Assembly (NCBI GenBank): GCA_051155755.1
Contig: DAXETY010000119.1
Location: forward strand, 1-47,030
DNA length: 47,030 nt
From: DAXETY01 sp051155755
Lineage (GTDB): Bacteria > Desulfobacterota > Desulfobacteria > Desulfobacterales > SG8-13
Direction: 5' to 3'
Under the pieces are notes generated by a model. It saw only the letters and a program-made list of their open reading frames with translations, was not told the origin of the DNA and did not search any database. The translations under genes were made by a program, and so were the position numbers. The stretch's first letter is position 1, and each line of letters opens with the position of its first letter. Shown here piece by piece: positions 16,606 to 25,294 of the stretch.

Positions 16606-18405
16606 TCAGGTTCCCGAGGCCGTCGTCTGGCTGTCTTCCACGAAAAGGCCCACCGTTCGGCCGTCTTTTAGATTGACCAGCCCCTCTTCACAGATGCGCA
16701 GAAAGGGAATGGCGGCCCCGGTCAGGGTTACCAGGGTAAGCAACGGGTCGGGAAAAGGACAGCCGAGTCGCCGCAGTTTGGTCTGGATGCGATCCATTGC
16801 AGCGACGACCTCCGGTACCGGGGATTCGGACAGCAGGCCGAAAATCGGCAAAGCCAGTTCGGCCTGGATGCGCCCCGCGACACAGACCACCGCACCGCCC
16901 TGCAGGGTGCGGATGCGATTGACCGCAGCTGCCATGTCCGGATCGGCGGCGCCGACAACGATGATATCGCTGGTGTCCCAGGCGGCACTGCAGGCAAACG
17001 CCCCGGATTTCAAGCCGAATCCCCGGATCAGGCCAACAAAGGTCTTGCCCGGTTGATGGGTGCGATCGACGGCAGCCACTTTGAGGATATCCGCTTCCGG
17101 CTGGCTTTGGATTTCGCCGTTAGCTACCGGAACCTCCAGGATCGCTTCCCGGGTAACCAGGTCGGTGACCATTTCGATCACGCGGGCGCAAACCTTCGGC
17201 TGTTTGATTTGCATTGGCATCTGCAATCGAAAGTCGGCAGCGGTGAGATCTGCTCGAAGCTGCACCGTCTGCCTGGAAGCCATGCGGTATGAGTGTTTGC
17301 GGGGCTCGACCAACAGGCGGCCGTTTTCGGCGATCACCCTGCCATTGCTGATGACCAGTTCGGCCCGGACTTGCTTCGGATTCGGGACCAGCACCAGGTC
17401 CGCCAGCCGGCCGGGGGCGATGCCGCCCAGCAGGGAGGCCAACCCAAAATGCTCGGCGGCATTCAGGGTCGCCATCTGCACGGCAGCGACCGGGTCGAAG
17501 CCGCAGTCGATCGCTTTCTGCACCACGTATTCCATGCCGCCTTTTTCGACCAGGTCCGTCGGGCTCAGGCCATCGGATACCAGGATCAGGTTTCGGGTGT
17601 CCACCGGCCGTTTTCGGATTGATGCGACTGCCGCCAAATCCCGTCGGATGCTGCCTTCGCGAATCATTACGTGCACCCCTAACCGCAGCAGGTTCAAGAC
17701 TTCTTCGGCTCGAATCGGTTCGTGGCAGGAGGTGATCCCGGCGGCCACGTAAGCGTTCAGTTTGCGGCCACGGGCACCGGCGCTGTGGCCTTCCAGACTC
17801 TTGCCGGCCCGCCGGGCGGTTTCGAGTTCCGGCACGAACTGGTTCGGATGCTGCAGTACCGTCTGCCAGTAAGCCTCTCCCAGTCCCACGATGTCAGGCC
17901 GCCGTAACAGCGCCTGCAGTGTTTCGGCCGATATGCCGCGTGTCCGACTGCTGATGGATGTCATCGCCGGCGCGGTGGCGAACACCTTGATGGGCTGATC
18001 GGCCAGCGAATCCAGAAAATCCAGGAGGCCGTTCTCGCCGGCGACCGGAAAAATTTCCAGGGTTTCGGTCACCAGGGTGGTGGTTCCCCCGGCGGCCAGC
18101 CACTGCAGGTGACCTTCGATACTGCAAAGCCAGGCCAGGTGCGTGTGGCTGTCGATCAGTCCGGGGATGATGGTTTTACCGGCGGCGTCGATCACCGTAG
18201 TTTGCGGTCCGATAACGGCCGGGGGGGCTTCTGTGACGGCTGCAATGTATTGATCGGCGATGCTCACCGACCAGCCCTCCAGAAACTCGCCGGTATAAAC
18301 ATCCAGCAGCGTACCGTTGATGACCACCAGGTCCGCCGGCTGGTTGCCGAGGGCCACGTCGATTCGCTTCCGGATGTTTTCGGGTGTGAAGGCGGTTTGA
18401 TTCAT
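16606..18405 (-). CDS. ade: Adenine deaminase
   Basis: A 599-aa metal-dependent amidohydrolase of the adenine deaminase family (adenine to hypoxanthine and ammonia), cytoplasmic purine salvage. Seen: the HxH metal motif in IPGLIDSHTHLAWL (about residues 63-76), further His and Glu ligands in GHSAGARG and ITSCHEP, and Asp in LVSDGLSPTDLVEKG. The C-terminal 200 residues form the Ade-specific beta domain. The length matches family members (about 550-600). Start ATG 18405 fits the N-terminal alignment; 45 upstream open codons are unlikely. A divergent MarR gene lies 254 bases away. The HTH following HxH differs from the classical HVHIESS, so another purine-like substrate is possible. Confidence 0.8.
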   Translation of the reverse strand: MNQTAFTPENIRKRIDVALGNQPADLVVINGTLLDVYTGEFLEGWSVSIADQYIAAVTEAPPAVIGPQTTVIDAAGKTIIPGLIDSHTHLAWLCSIEGHLQWLAAGGTTTLVTETLEIFPVAGENGLLDFLDSLADQPIKVFATAPAMTSISSRTRGISAETLQALLRRPDIVGLGEAYWQTVLQHPNQFVPELETARRAGKSLEGHSAGARGRKLNAYVAAGITSCHEPIRAEEVLNLLRLGVHVMIREGSIRRDLAAVASIRKRPVDTRNLILVSDGLSPTDLVEKGGMEYVVQKAIDCGFDPVAAVQMATLNAAEHFGLASLLGGIAPGRLADLVLVPNPKQVRAELVISNGRVIAENGRLLVEPRKHSYRMASRQTVQLRADLTAADFRLQMPMQIKQPKVCARVIEMVTDLVTREAILEVPVANGEIQSQPEADILKVAAVDRTHQPGKTFVGLIRGFGLKSGAFACSAAWDTSDIIVVGAADPDMAAAVNRIRTLQGGAVVCVAGRIQAELALPIFGLLSESPVPEVVAAMDRIQTKLRRLGCPFPDPLLTLVTLTGAAIPFLRICEEGLVNLKDGRTVGLFVEDSQTTASGT

Positions 18406-18596
18406 GATACGGCCGGGTCCTCTCTCAATTTGCCAGGCTGGATGGGACGTATGTTTCCGATTCCGGTTATTGTTGCTCCAGTAAAGGATTCCGACGGTAC
18501 TGTCAACCAAACGAACCCGTAATCCGGCGGTTTCGGGCAAATCGCTTTCCGCCGCAAACTTTCAAAAGAAGTTGACGGCGGTACACTATTTAAGTC

Positions 18597-18626
18597 TTGA
18601 CTATTTAGGCCTTTATTTTGTATGAA
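18597..18626 (+). promoter_or_regulatory. Promoter with overlapping direct-repeat operator for the MarR gene
   Basis: TTGACT (18597-18602), an 18-base spacer and TATGAA (18621-18626) make a plausible sigma-70 promoter, about 27 bases of leader before ATG 18660. The octamer ACTATTTA occurs twice, 15 bases apart (18585-18592 and 18600-18607), straddling the -35 element, which suits autoregulation by the MarR protein. A second -10-like TATAAT sits at 18640-18645. Confidence 0.5.
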
Positions 18627-18659
18627 AAGGCAATATCCGTATAATCCCTGCGAGGCTGC

Positions 18660-19154
18660 ATGACAAACGAAAACGAACGTTTGATCAAGGAAATCGTCGG
18701 CGGTGTTCGAAGACTGGTTCGGGCCGTTTACCTGGACGCCTCCAAGATCAGTCGCCGATTTGGACTGACCGCCGCACAAAACGCGGTGGTGCGATGCATC
18801 GTCAGCGAAGGGCCGATCTCCTCGGCGGAACTGAGCCGCAAGCTTTTCGTCACCCCGTCGAACATCACCGGCATTATCGACCGGCTCGAAAAAAAAGGAT
18901 TGGTGGTGCGGGTTCGCCAGGAAAGCGATCGGCGGGTGGTCTTGATCTCACTGACCAATGCGGGGCGGAAGCTGGGTAAAGCCCTGCCGGATCCGGTAGA
19001 AAGCCGGTTTATTTCCCAGTTGGCCGATCTGGAACCCGAGCGGGTGCAGTATCTGGCCGAAGCCATGGGTCAGATTCTGCACCTGTTCGATACCCAGGGC
19101 ATCGAAGATGCACCGCTGGAATGGAATCCGGAGGACAAGGAAAGCGCCATCTAA
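18660..19154 (+). CDS. MarR-family transcriptional regulator
   Basis: A 164-aa winged-helix dimeric repressor. The recognition region AELSRKLFVTPSNITGIID (about residues 59-77) and the wing VRQESDRRVVLISLT (the DRR motif) are typical MarR features; N- and C-terminal helices form the dimer. It is divergent from adenine deaminase, so it may control that gene or itself through the direct repeats at 18585-18607. Effector unknown. The start is ATG 18660 with GAGG upstream. It is the last plus-strand gene before a REP-type repeat and terminator. Confidence 0.8.
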   Translation: MTNENERLIKEIVGGVRRLVRAVYLDASKISRRFGLTAAQNAVVRCIVSEGPISSAELSRKLFVTPSNITGIIDRLEKKGLVVRVRQESDRRVVLISLTNAGRKLGKALPDPVESRFISQLADLEPERVQYLAEAMGQILHLFDTQGIEDAPLEWNPEDKESAI

Positions 19155-19212
19155 CCCGTAAAGAAAGTTTAAAATTGATGGAATCATAAAAAGTCCCAAT
19201 TTCATCAAACCT

Positions 19213-19295
19213 GTCATTCCCGCGAAAGCGGGAATCTCTAAACCATAGTTATTACAGTTTATTAGGCTCGAGATCCCCGTCTGCGCGGGGATGAC
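19213..19295. repeat. REP/REPIN-type inverted pair
   Basis: Two GC-rich palindromes in inverted orientation: GTCATTCCCGCGAAAGCGGG at the left and CCCCGTCTGCGCGGGGATGAC-type sequence ending at 19295, separated by about 35 AT-rich bases. The ends GTCAT/ATGAC are inverted to each other. This is the widespread GTCATTCCCGC intergenic palindrome class of proteobacteria, arranged as a REPIN. It has no ORF of its own and lies between convergent genes. Confidence 0.8.
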
Positions 19296-19362
19296 AAGGT
19301 GGTAAAAATGGCTTTGTACAGGCTCATCAAGGTACAAAATTCATTACAATCGGTCATTGAGG

Positions 19363-19396
19363 AAAAAAGAAAGGGCCGGCAAACGCCGGCCCTTTT
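19363..19396. terminator. Bidirectional Rho-independent terminator
   Basis: AAGGGCCGGC and GCCGGCCCTT form a strong stem with a 4-base AAAC loop (19371-19394). On the minus strand it is followed by CTTTCTTTTTTCC, ending the proVWX transcript 20 bases after the proX stop; on the plus strand TTTTCT follows, able to stop read-through from the MarR gene. Confidence 0.85.
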
Positions 19397-19416
19397 CTAA
19401 TGATGTGCCTCAAAGG

Positions 19417-20466
19417 TTACATGGCGGCCTTACGGGCTTCTTCCAGCCAGCCTTCCCAAGTGTCCTTGTTGGCGGCAATCCACTCGTCCACGTGACGGGC
19501 GATGTCCTTTTCCGTGTTTTCGCCTTCATACATCTTAGCGTTTTGCGCGGAAATGTCTGAAAAGGGAATGGACATGACCTCGAACATCTTGGCGGCCGCC
19601 GGATTCGCCTTCAGGAACTGGTTGTTGCCCACCACGACGATATCGTTACCGGCAAAACCCATCTTGATGGGATTGGTCACAGCGCCGGTCACGTCGCGGT
19701 GCACCATGGCATCTTTAAACGGCTCCTGGGCCGGGGAGGGAATGATTTTGGGCACGTTGATCCACATGACATCCTTGCCCGGCTTGAAGCGGTTGACCGT
19801 CCAGTTCGGCGTCCAGGTATAGAAGAACACCGGTTCACCGGCCTGGTAGCGCGCCACGGCATCGGCCATGGAAGCCGAATAACTGGCCTTGATGGGATTG
19901 ACGTGGTCTTCCAGGTCATAGGCGCCCAGATGGAATGTGACTACTTTCTCACAGCCCCAGCCCGGCGGGCAGGCCACCAGGTCGGCTTTGCCGTCGCCGT
20001 TGGCGTCGAAGGCTTTTTTGACTTCATCGCGTTTGAAGTCGTCCAGGGAGATGATGTTGAACTTTTCGACTTCAGCCTTGCTGACCAGATATCCCTGGAG
20101 GGCGCCGCCCTTGACCACCGTGCCGCAAATGGAGGCCTGTTCCTTGTATTCTTCGTAGGGCATGCCCAGCTGGGCGTAGTGAATCGGAAACCAGCCGTTG
20201 GCCCAGAAGTCCACGTCGCCCTGATAAACGGACTGGTAGAAGATCGGGTTGGACAGTTTTTTGGGGTCCTGGACATCATAGCCAAGATCCTCCAGAGCCC
20301 GGCTGTAGATGGCCTCCAGGAAAAAACCGGTGGTCCAGGTGGCGCGGGCCGGCTGGACCGTGACACCCTTGCCGGGCATCTTGTCGGCCGCCAGGGCGCC
20401 GCCGGTCATCAGCATGACCGCAGCAACCATTGCGAGAATTGAAACAACCCATTGTTTCTTGTGCAT
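19417..20466 (-). CDS. proX: Glycine betaine/proline ABC transporter, substrate-binding protein
   Basis: A 349-aa periplasmic binding protein of the ProX/OpuAC type. The signal peptide ends at GGALAA (about residue 27). The mature protein has the aromatic-rich betaine-binding regions (PARATWTTGFFLEAIY, VDFWANGWFPIHYAQ, VFFYTWTPNWTVNRF), whose Trp residues form the cation-pi box in characterised relatives. It delivers glycine betaine or proline betaine to ProVW. GTG 20469 and ATG 20466 are adjacent; the AGGAGG spacing favours ATG. Third gene of proVWX, 90 bases after proW. Confidence 0.85.
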   Translation of the reverse strand: MHKKQWVVSILAMVAAVMLMTGGALAADKMPGKGVTVQPARATWTTGFFLEAIYSRALEDLGYDVQDPKKLSNPIFYQSVYQGDVDFWANGWFPIHYAQLGMPYEEYKEQASICGTVVKGGALQGYLVSKAEVEKFNIISLDDFKRDEVKKAFDANGDGKADLVACPPGWGCEKVVTFHLGAYDLEDHVNPIKASYSASMADAVARYQAGEPVFFYTWTPNWTVNRFKPGKDVMWINVPKIIPSPAQEPFKDAMVHRDVTGAVTNPIKMGFAGNDIVVVGNNQFLKANPAAAKMFEVMSIPFSDISAQNAKMYEGENTEKDIARHVDEWIAANKDTWEGWLEEARKAAM

Positions 20467-20555
20467 CACATTGCCTCCTTTTGGTTTGCAACGTTACGTT
20501 TGCAGCGATTGGCAAAACCTCGCTGCCGTTTAAAAAGACCGAATCCTTCATTGCT

Positions 20556-21419
20556 TCATTCGGACTCTTTGATCATTTTTTTGCGGGTTTCGCCCAGGGC
20601 CTGGGTAATGCGGTCCAGCACCATGGCCAGCAATACGATCGCCAGTCCGCCGATGGCCGCCAGGCCGACCCGCAGGGAGTTGAGGCCCTCGAAGACCGGT
20701 ACGCCCAGTCCGCCGGCACCGATCAGGGCGGCGATCACCACCATGGAAAGCGACAGCATGATGGTTTGATTCAACCCGGCCATGATGGTGGGCATGGCCA
20801 GTGGAAACTGGACTTTGAAAAGAATCTGATTGGCGGTGGACCCGAAGGCCTGAGCGGCTTCAATCACATCCGAAGGGACCTGTCGAATTCCGAGGTTGGT
20901 CAACCGGATAATGGGCGGCATGCCGAAGATGATGGTGGCGATAACGCCGGCCACCGTGCCGATGGAAAACAGCATGACCACCGGGACCAGGTAAACGAAT
21001 GCCGGCGTGGTCTGCATGGCGTCCAGGATGGGGCGGATGAAAGAGGCGAAGCGATCGCTGCGGGCGGCGATCACCCCCAGTGGAATGCCCACCACCGTGC
21101 AGAAAAACACCGCGCAGATCACCATGGCGATGGTGGTCATGCCCTCCTGCCAGAAACCTAGAAAGCCGACCAGCAGAAAGGTAACCGCCCCGAAAATGCC
21201 CACCTTCCATCCTGCCAGCTTCCAGGCGATCAAAAAAATGCCGATGATTACGATGATGGGCGGCAGCCAGTTCAAAAAGGCGTCGACACCGTTAAGGGTT
21301 TTTTCCACCGGCCACTTGATGGCCTGAAACTGAGGGCGGAAATTGGTCACCAGCCAGTCGACAGCGTTTTCGATGACTTTTTCCGGCGGGATTTGGTATT
21401 TTTCAAAGTCCAGAATCAT
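20556..21419 (-). CDS. proW: Glycine betaine/proline ABC transporter, permease
   Basis: A 287-aa inner-membrane permease with about six to seven helices and the binding-protein-dependent-transport EAA loop (VIEAAQAFGSTANQILFKVQ, about residues 180-199) that contacts the ATPase. N-terminal residues 1-45 are the extra periplasmic/helical segment typical of ProW. It forms the channel of the betaine importer. ATG 21419 has CGGAGGAAA before it, 33 bases after proV. Confidence 0.85.
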   Translation of the reverse strand: MILDFEKYQIPPEKVIENAVDWLVTNFRPQFQAIKWPVEKTLNGVDAFLNWLPPIIVIIGIFLIAWKLAGWKVGIFGAVTFLLVGFLGFWQEGMTTIAMVICAVFFCTVVGIPLGVIAARSDRFASFIRPILDAMQTTPAFVYLVPVVMLFSIGTVAGVIATIIFGMPPIIRLTNLGIRQVPSDVIEAAQAFGSTANQILFKVQFPLAMPTIMAGLNQTIMLSLSMVVIAALIGAGGLGVPVFEGLNSLRVGLAAIGGLAIVLLAMVLDRITQALGETRKKMIKESE

Positions 21420-21452
21420 GGATTTCCTCCGAAATTCAATTTCGGGCTCGGT

Positions 21453-22700
21453 TTAGGCTGCCGGTCCCCCCGATACGCCCTGGGCCGCGAGTTTGGCTTC
21501 CTCGGATTCGGCGACACCGTGCTCGATGGTTTGCAGAAAACAGTTGCGCGATACCACGCCCTGGTAGATTTTCTCTTCGTCCACTACGGGCACGGGACAG
21601 GGATATTCACGGACCAGCGTCAGTATCTCCTGGAGTGGAGTGTCGGCCGGCACCGGTTTGACCCCCTCGAGATACAGGCCGCTGATTTCTTTTTTGTCAT
21701 CGCGAATGGCCTGCTGCAGGTCTTCGATGGCCACTACCCCCTTGAATTGACCGTCACGGCCGAGCACGTAGGCAAAATTGCGGTCTTCATCCTGCAGGCG
21801 CTCCAGGGTCGCCCGGGGGCCGGCATCTTTATGCGTTCGGACCGTGACCTGGTTGCGGCGGGCCACGTCTCCGACGGTGAAGACCGTGGTGGGGTCCACG
21901 CCGCGGAAAAAGGCGCGAACGTACTGGTCGGCCGGGTTTTTCAAAATATCGTCCGGGGTGCCGATCTGAACCACGCGGCCGCCTTCCATGATGGCGATGC
22001 GATCGCCGATGCGAATGGCTTCGTGCAGATCGTGGGAAATGAATATGACGGTCCGTTCGGTCTGCTCCTGGAGCTTGAGCAGCTCGTCCTGCATTTCGGA
22101 ACGGATCAGCGGATCCAGGGCACTGAAGGCTTCGTCCATCAGCAAAATGGCCGGATCCTGGGCCAGTGCCCGGGCCAGCCCGACGCGCTGCTGCATGCCG
22201 CCGGACAGCTCCTGGGGGTAGGATTGGGCATAAGCATCCAGGCCCACCTGCCGCAGGGCATCCATGGCTCGTTTTTCGCGTTCAGCCTTGTCCACGCCGG
22301 AGATGATCAGCCCGTAGGCGGCGTTATCGACCACCGACAGATGCGGCATGAGTGCAAAGGTTTGAAACACCATGCCCATCCTGTGCCGGCGCATCTCGAT
22401 GATCTTTTTCTCGTTCATGGCAACGACGTTTTCTCCGTCGATGAGCACCTCGCCGCGGGTGGGTTCGATCAACCGGTTGAGCATCCGGACCAGGGTCGAT
22501 TTGCCGGAGCCGGACAGTCCCATCACGACGAAGATTTCGCCTTTGTTGACGGTGAAAGAAGCGTCCTGTACGCCGATCGTCAACCCGGTTTCCTTGAAGA
22601 TGTCATCTTTTCCCAACCCCTTTTCGATCAGGGCGAACGCACGGTGCGGGTTCGGGCCGAAAATCTTGTAAAGGTTTTTCACGACGACTTGTTCGGTCAT
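21453..22700 (-). CDS. proV: Glycine betaine/proline ABC transporter, ATP-binding protein with CBS domains
   Basis: A 415-aa cytoplasmic ATPase. Walker A GLSGSGKST (about residues 60-68), Q-loop, signature LSGGMQQRVGLARALA (about 160-175), Walker B ILLMDEAFSALDP and switch His in VIFISHDLHEA are all present. Residues about 275-400 hold a tandem CBS pair, which in OpuA/ProV relatives senses ionic strength. It drives import of glycine betaine. ATG 22700 is preferred over TTG 22706. It is first in proVWX, with a long structured leader and a putative promoter about 250 bases upstream. Confidence 0.9.
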   Translation of the reverse strand: MTEQVVVKNLYKIFGPNPHRAFALIEKGLGKDDIFKETGLTIGVQDASFTVNKGEIFVVMGLSGSGKSTLVRMLNRLIEPTRGEVLIDGENVVAMNEKKIIEMRRHRMGMVFQTFALMPHLSVVDNAAYGLIISGVDKAEREKRAMDALRQVGLDAYAQSYPQELSGGMQQRVGLARALAQDPAILLMDEAFSALDPLIRSEMQDELLKLQEQTERTVIFISHDLHEAIRIGDRIAIMEGGRVVQIGTPDDILKNPADQYVRAFFRGVDPTTVFTVGDVARRNQVTVRTHKDAGPRATLERLQDEDRNFAYVLGRDGQFKGVVAIEDLQQAIRDDKKEISGLYLEGVKPVPADTPLQEILTLVREYPCPVPVVDEEKIYQGVVSRNCFLQTIEHGVAESEEAKLAAQGVSGGPAA

Positions 22701-22750
22701 GGACAATCCACCATTCGATTGAGGTTATGAAAATAGCGCCTAACGGATTT

Positions 22751-22816
22751 GCCGCGGCCGAAAGGTATGCACACCCGCTTCAGTTGGATGGCGCGGGTAA
22801 CCCGTGCCTGCCGCGG
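22751..22816 (-). promoter_or_regulatory. Structured leader of proVWX
   Basis: In the roughly 250-base leader, the 7-base GCCGCGG/CCGCGGC arms at 22752-22758 and 22810-22816 can pair and enclose a second hairpin (GGCACGGGTTACCCGCGCC on the minus strand) and a GGTGTGCATACC palindromic segment. This could be a regulatory RNA fold, but I recognise no riboswitch class. Confidence 0.35.
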
Positions 22817-22916
22817 TCGCTTCAAATCGGCGTCGGTGGGCGTAGATAACGATGCCGTACCTTTTGGAAGGGAAGGACCCACGATTGTCTCGACAACAAA
22901 ATTTGCAACAGTAACA

Positions 22917-22988
22917 TACACCTATAAATATTGTACACCTAAATCATTAATGGTGATTATATTTAATCCATGCAGGGAGCGATGTCAA
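22917..22988 (-). promoter_or_regulatory. Promoter and direct-repeat operator for proVWX
   Basis: On the minus strand TTGACA (22988-22983), 17 bases and TAAATA (22965-22960) form a sigma-70-like promoter; start expected near 22953. Just downstream, TACACCTA occurs twice on the plus strand (22917-22924 and 22934-22941), repeated at 17 bases, i.e. on nearly the same DNA face: a likely repressor operator. The remaining gap up to 23263 holds no gene I can support. Confidence 0.5.
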
Positions 22989-23263
22989 CCGCTGAAAGGA
23001 AAAAGTGTCGAGCGTGACCGCTGTCCTCCCTGAGGTACGGAATTGGAACGGATCAAGCGTCGGTTTGGGCTTCTTTGACTTGCCAAAACGTTGTCGATCG
23101 GATTATGGTTGCGGCCACCTTCGCCCCGGCGGCTGAAGGCCATCTGCACAGCGTGGCGGTGAAGGGTTACCAAATGCGTTTTTCCCGAACTGAGTGTTTC
23201 AAATCCGGTTTTTGAAAAACTTGTGGCTGGACTCACGATAACGGCGCGATATTCGGCTTGGCG

Positions 23264-24493
23264 ATGACGGAAACCACGGCGACTCGACTGCGGGTATTTA
23301 TTCCCTTTGCGTGCGGTTATTTTCTTTCCTACCTTTACCGGGTGGTAAACGCCGTTCTGGCACCGAACCTGGCCGCCGATCTCGGCGTGGATCCGTCCGA
23401 TTTGGGGCTGCTGACGGCGGCCTATTTTTTCACCTTTGCTGCCTGTCAACTGCCGCTGGGCGTGCTGCTCGATCGATTCGGTCCGCGCAAAATCGAGGCT
23501 TTCCTATTGTTGTTTGCCGCAACCGGGGCTTGGATATTCTCCTCGGCCCAGTCCCTTGGCGGTCTTCTGGCCGGCCGGGCCCTGATCGGACTGGGGGTGT
23601 CCGCCTGCCTGATGGCTGCTTTTAAAGCATTCGTCATCTGGTTTCCCAGAGAACAGCTGCCGCTGATCAACGGATTTCAAATGGCCGCCGGTGGACTGGG
23701 CGCCCTTACAGCCACGGCACCGGTGGAAGCGGCGCTGGCGATCACCGACTGGCGCGGTGTTTTCTGGATCCTGGCGCTGTTGACTCTGGGCGTCGCCATC
23801 GCCGTGTACAAGATCGTTCCTGAAAAAGGTGCGTACGGTGTATCTGCCGGTTTGAAAGAGCAGGTCGGCGGCATCCGACAGGTATTCTCGAGCCTTTTTT
23901 TCTGGCGTCTGGCCCCCTGGACCACCGTTTCTCAGGCCACACTGCTTTCGATTCAGGGGTTATGGGCCGGACCCTGGCTGCGGGATGTAGCCGGTTTCGA
24001 TCGGCAGCAGGTGGCCGGCTGTCTTCTGCTTGTCGCTGCAGCCATGGTGGCGGGGTTCGTATTTCTCGGAGCCGCCGCCGAACGTCTGAATCGGATCGGC
24101 GTCCGACCGTTGACGGTTGCCGGCTGCGCCATGGTCGTATTTATGGGGGTCTTGCTGCTGATTGTACTGGAATGGACTGCAGCGGCCCTGCCGCTTTGGA
24201 TACTATTCGGCTTTTTCGGAACTTCCGGGATTCTGCCGTACGCCGTGTTGTCCCAGCACTTCCCGTCCGGACTTTCCGGACGCGCCACCACGGCCTTGAA
24301 TCTGCTGGTGTTTGTGGCAGCTTTCTGTGCCCAGTGGGGCATCGGCGCGGTGATTGAAATCTGGCCGATTTCACCCGAAGGGCACTATGCCGCAGCCGGC
24401 TATCAGGCGGCATTTTTCGTGATGCTGTGCCTGCAGGCCGTCACCTTTCTGTGGTTCCTGATTGCGGGTCGCATTTCCCCGGCGCGCTCGTGA
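23264..24493 (+). CDS. MFS transporter
   Basis: A 409-aa major facilitator permease, 12 hydrophobic helices. Seen: FIPFACGYFLSYLYRVVNA (helix 1, with the RxxN-type motif of anion/sugar-phosphate-like MFS), GVLLDRFGPRKIEA (motif A, about residues 63-76) and LIGLGVSACLMAAFKAF. The pattern resembles the NarK/glycerol-phosphate/hexuronate-like MFS branch, suggesting a carboxylate or similar anion, but substrate is not determinable. ATG 23264 is preferred; TTG six bases upstream is an alternative. No strong ribosome site is visible. Confidence 0.8.
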   Translation: MTETTATRLRVFIPFACGYFLSYLYRVVNAVLAPNLAADLGVDPSDLGLLTAAYFFTFAACQLPLGVLLDRFGPRKIEAFLLLFAATGAWIFSSAQSLGGLLAGRALIGLGVSACLMAAFKAFVIWFPREQLPLINGFQMAAGGLGALTATAPVEAALAITDWRGVFWILALLTLGVAIAVYKIVPEKGAYGVSAGLKEQVGGIRQVFSSLFFWRLAPWTTVSQATLLSIQGLWAGPWLRDVAGFDRQQVAGCLLLVAAAMVAGFVFLGAAAERLNRIGVRPLTVAGCAMVVFMGVLLLIVLEWTAAALPLWILFGFFGTSGILPYAVLSQHFPSGLSGRATTALNLLVFVAAFCAQWGIGAVIEIWPISPEGHYAAAGYQAAFFVMLCLQAVTFLWFLIAGRISPARS

Positions 24494-24701
24494 ACCGGGC
24501 CATTTTTTTTCAAAATCTGCGAATGACCGCCGTTGCAGTAGTCCGCGGCTTCTCGGGTGCTCAATCCGAGTTGTCATTCCGTCGAGGGCGGATACCGGCC
24601 GGCTCGGTGGCCGGTCTTACGTAGGGCCGGTCACTGTACCTGTCCGTTGCCGGAGGCAATTTCCTTATTCCTTCGGTCGCCGCAAAATGGGGATGAACCG
24701 G

Positions 24702-25013
24702 CTACTGCGGCACGCCGGCCGGCGGAATCCCGAGGTTGTAAAGCTCGAAATCCGTGGCCCCCGCAAGGATTTTTTGCAGTTCCGATTCGTATTCGTCCCG
24801 AATGGCGCTGTCTTTCCAGTGCTGCCAGTCTTCCAGTGTGCGCCACATGGATACGACAACGACCCGGTGGGGATCTCGATATTCGCTCAACGTTTCCGAA
24901 GAGATGTAGCCTTCCTGCCCCATCGCCCCATAACGCAGACGATTGAGCAAAGGGGAGGCTTTTGCCAGGGTCCCGGGCTTGAATGTTCGTTTGATGAGGA
25001 CTTTGACCGCCAT
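24702..25013 (-). CDS. Antibiotic-biosynthesis-monooxygenase (ABM) domain protein
   Basis: A 103-aa ferredoxin-like alpha/beta-barrel protein of the ABM type (VKVLIKRTF at the start, then YISSETLSEY and VVVVSMWRTLEDWQHWKDS around residues 50-70). Such small proteins act as cofactor-free monooxygenases, haem-degrading enzymes or simply dimeric binding modules; the residues seen do not decide. ATG 25013 has AAAGGAGAAGG upstream; 32 more open codons precede it without signal. It lies between convergent/divergent unrelated genes. The 208-base gap before it (24494-24701) contains an ACCGGCC/GGCCGGT hairpin without a U-tract. Confidence 0.75.
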   Translation of the reverse strand: MAVKVLIKRTFKPGTLAKASPLLNRLRYGAMGQEGYISSETLSEYRDPHRVVVVSMWRTLEDWQHWKDSAIRDEYESELQKILAGATDFELYNLGIPPAGVPQ

Positions 25014-25294
25014 GGCCTTCTCCTTTCCTTTATTCGGAATTATAGGAATGGTTTTGGGTCCGTCCACGGTCATCGAAGCGGGATCGGTTGACATGAACGT
25101 CGGATGCATCTAAATCACTGGGTCTGGATAAGAAGAGGCGCAGTCGAAGTCTTCGGTGTGAATCGTACAACCCTGCCGGAAAAAATCGCGGAAGCCGGCT
25201 GCCGAGTGGACGGTTTGTCTGTTTCACTCCTACCAGCAACCGTACTTTTTGTCAAAAACATCTCGCGGGTTTGCCGGTAAAAAGGAAACAAACC

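Noticed and set aside
22749..23033. 94-aa plus-strand ORF upstream of proV
   Set aside because: No ribosome site, mixed composition, and it covers the proVWX promoter and leader elements.
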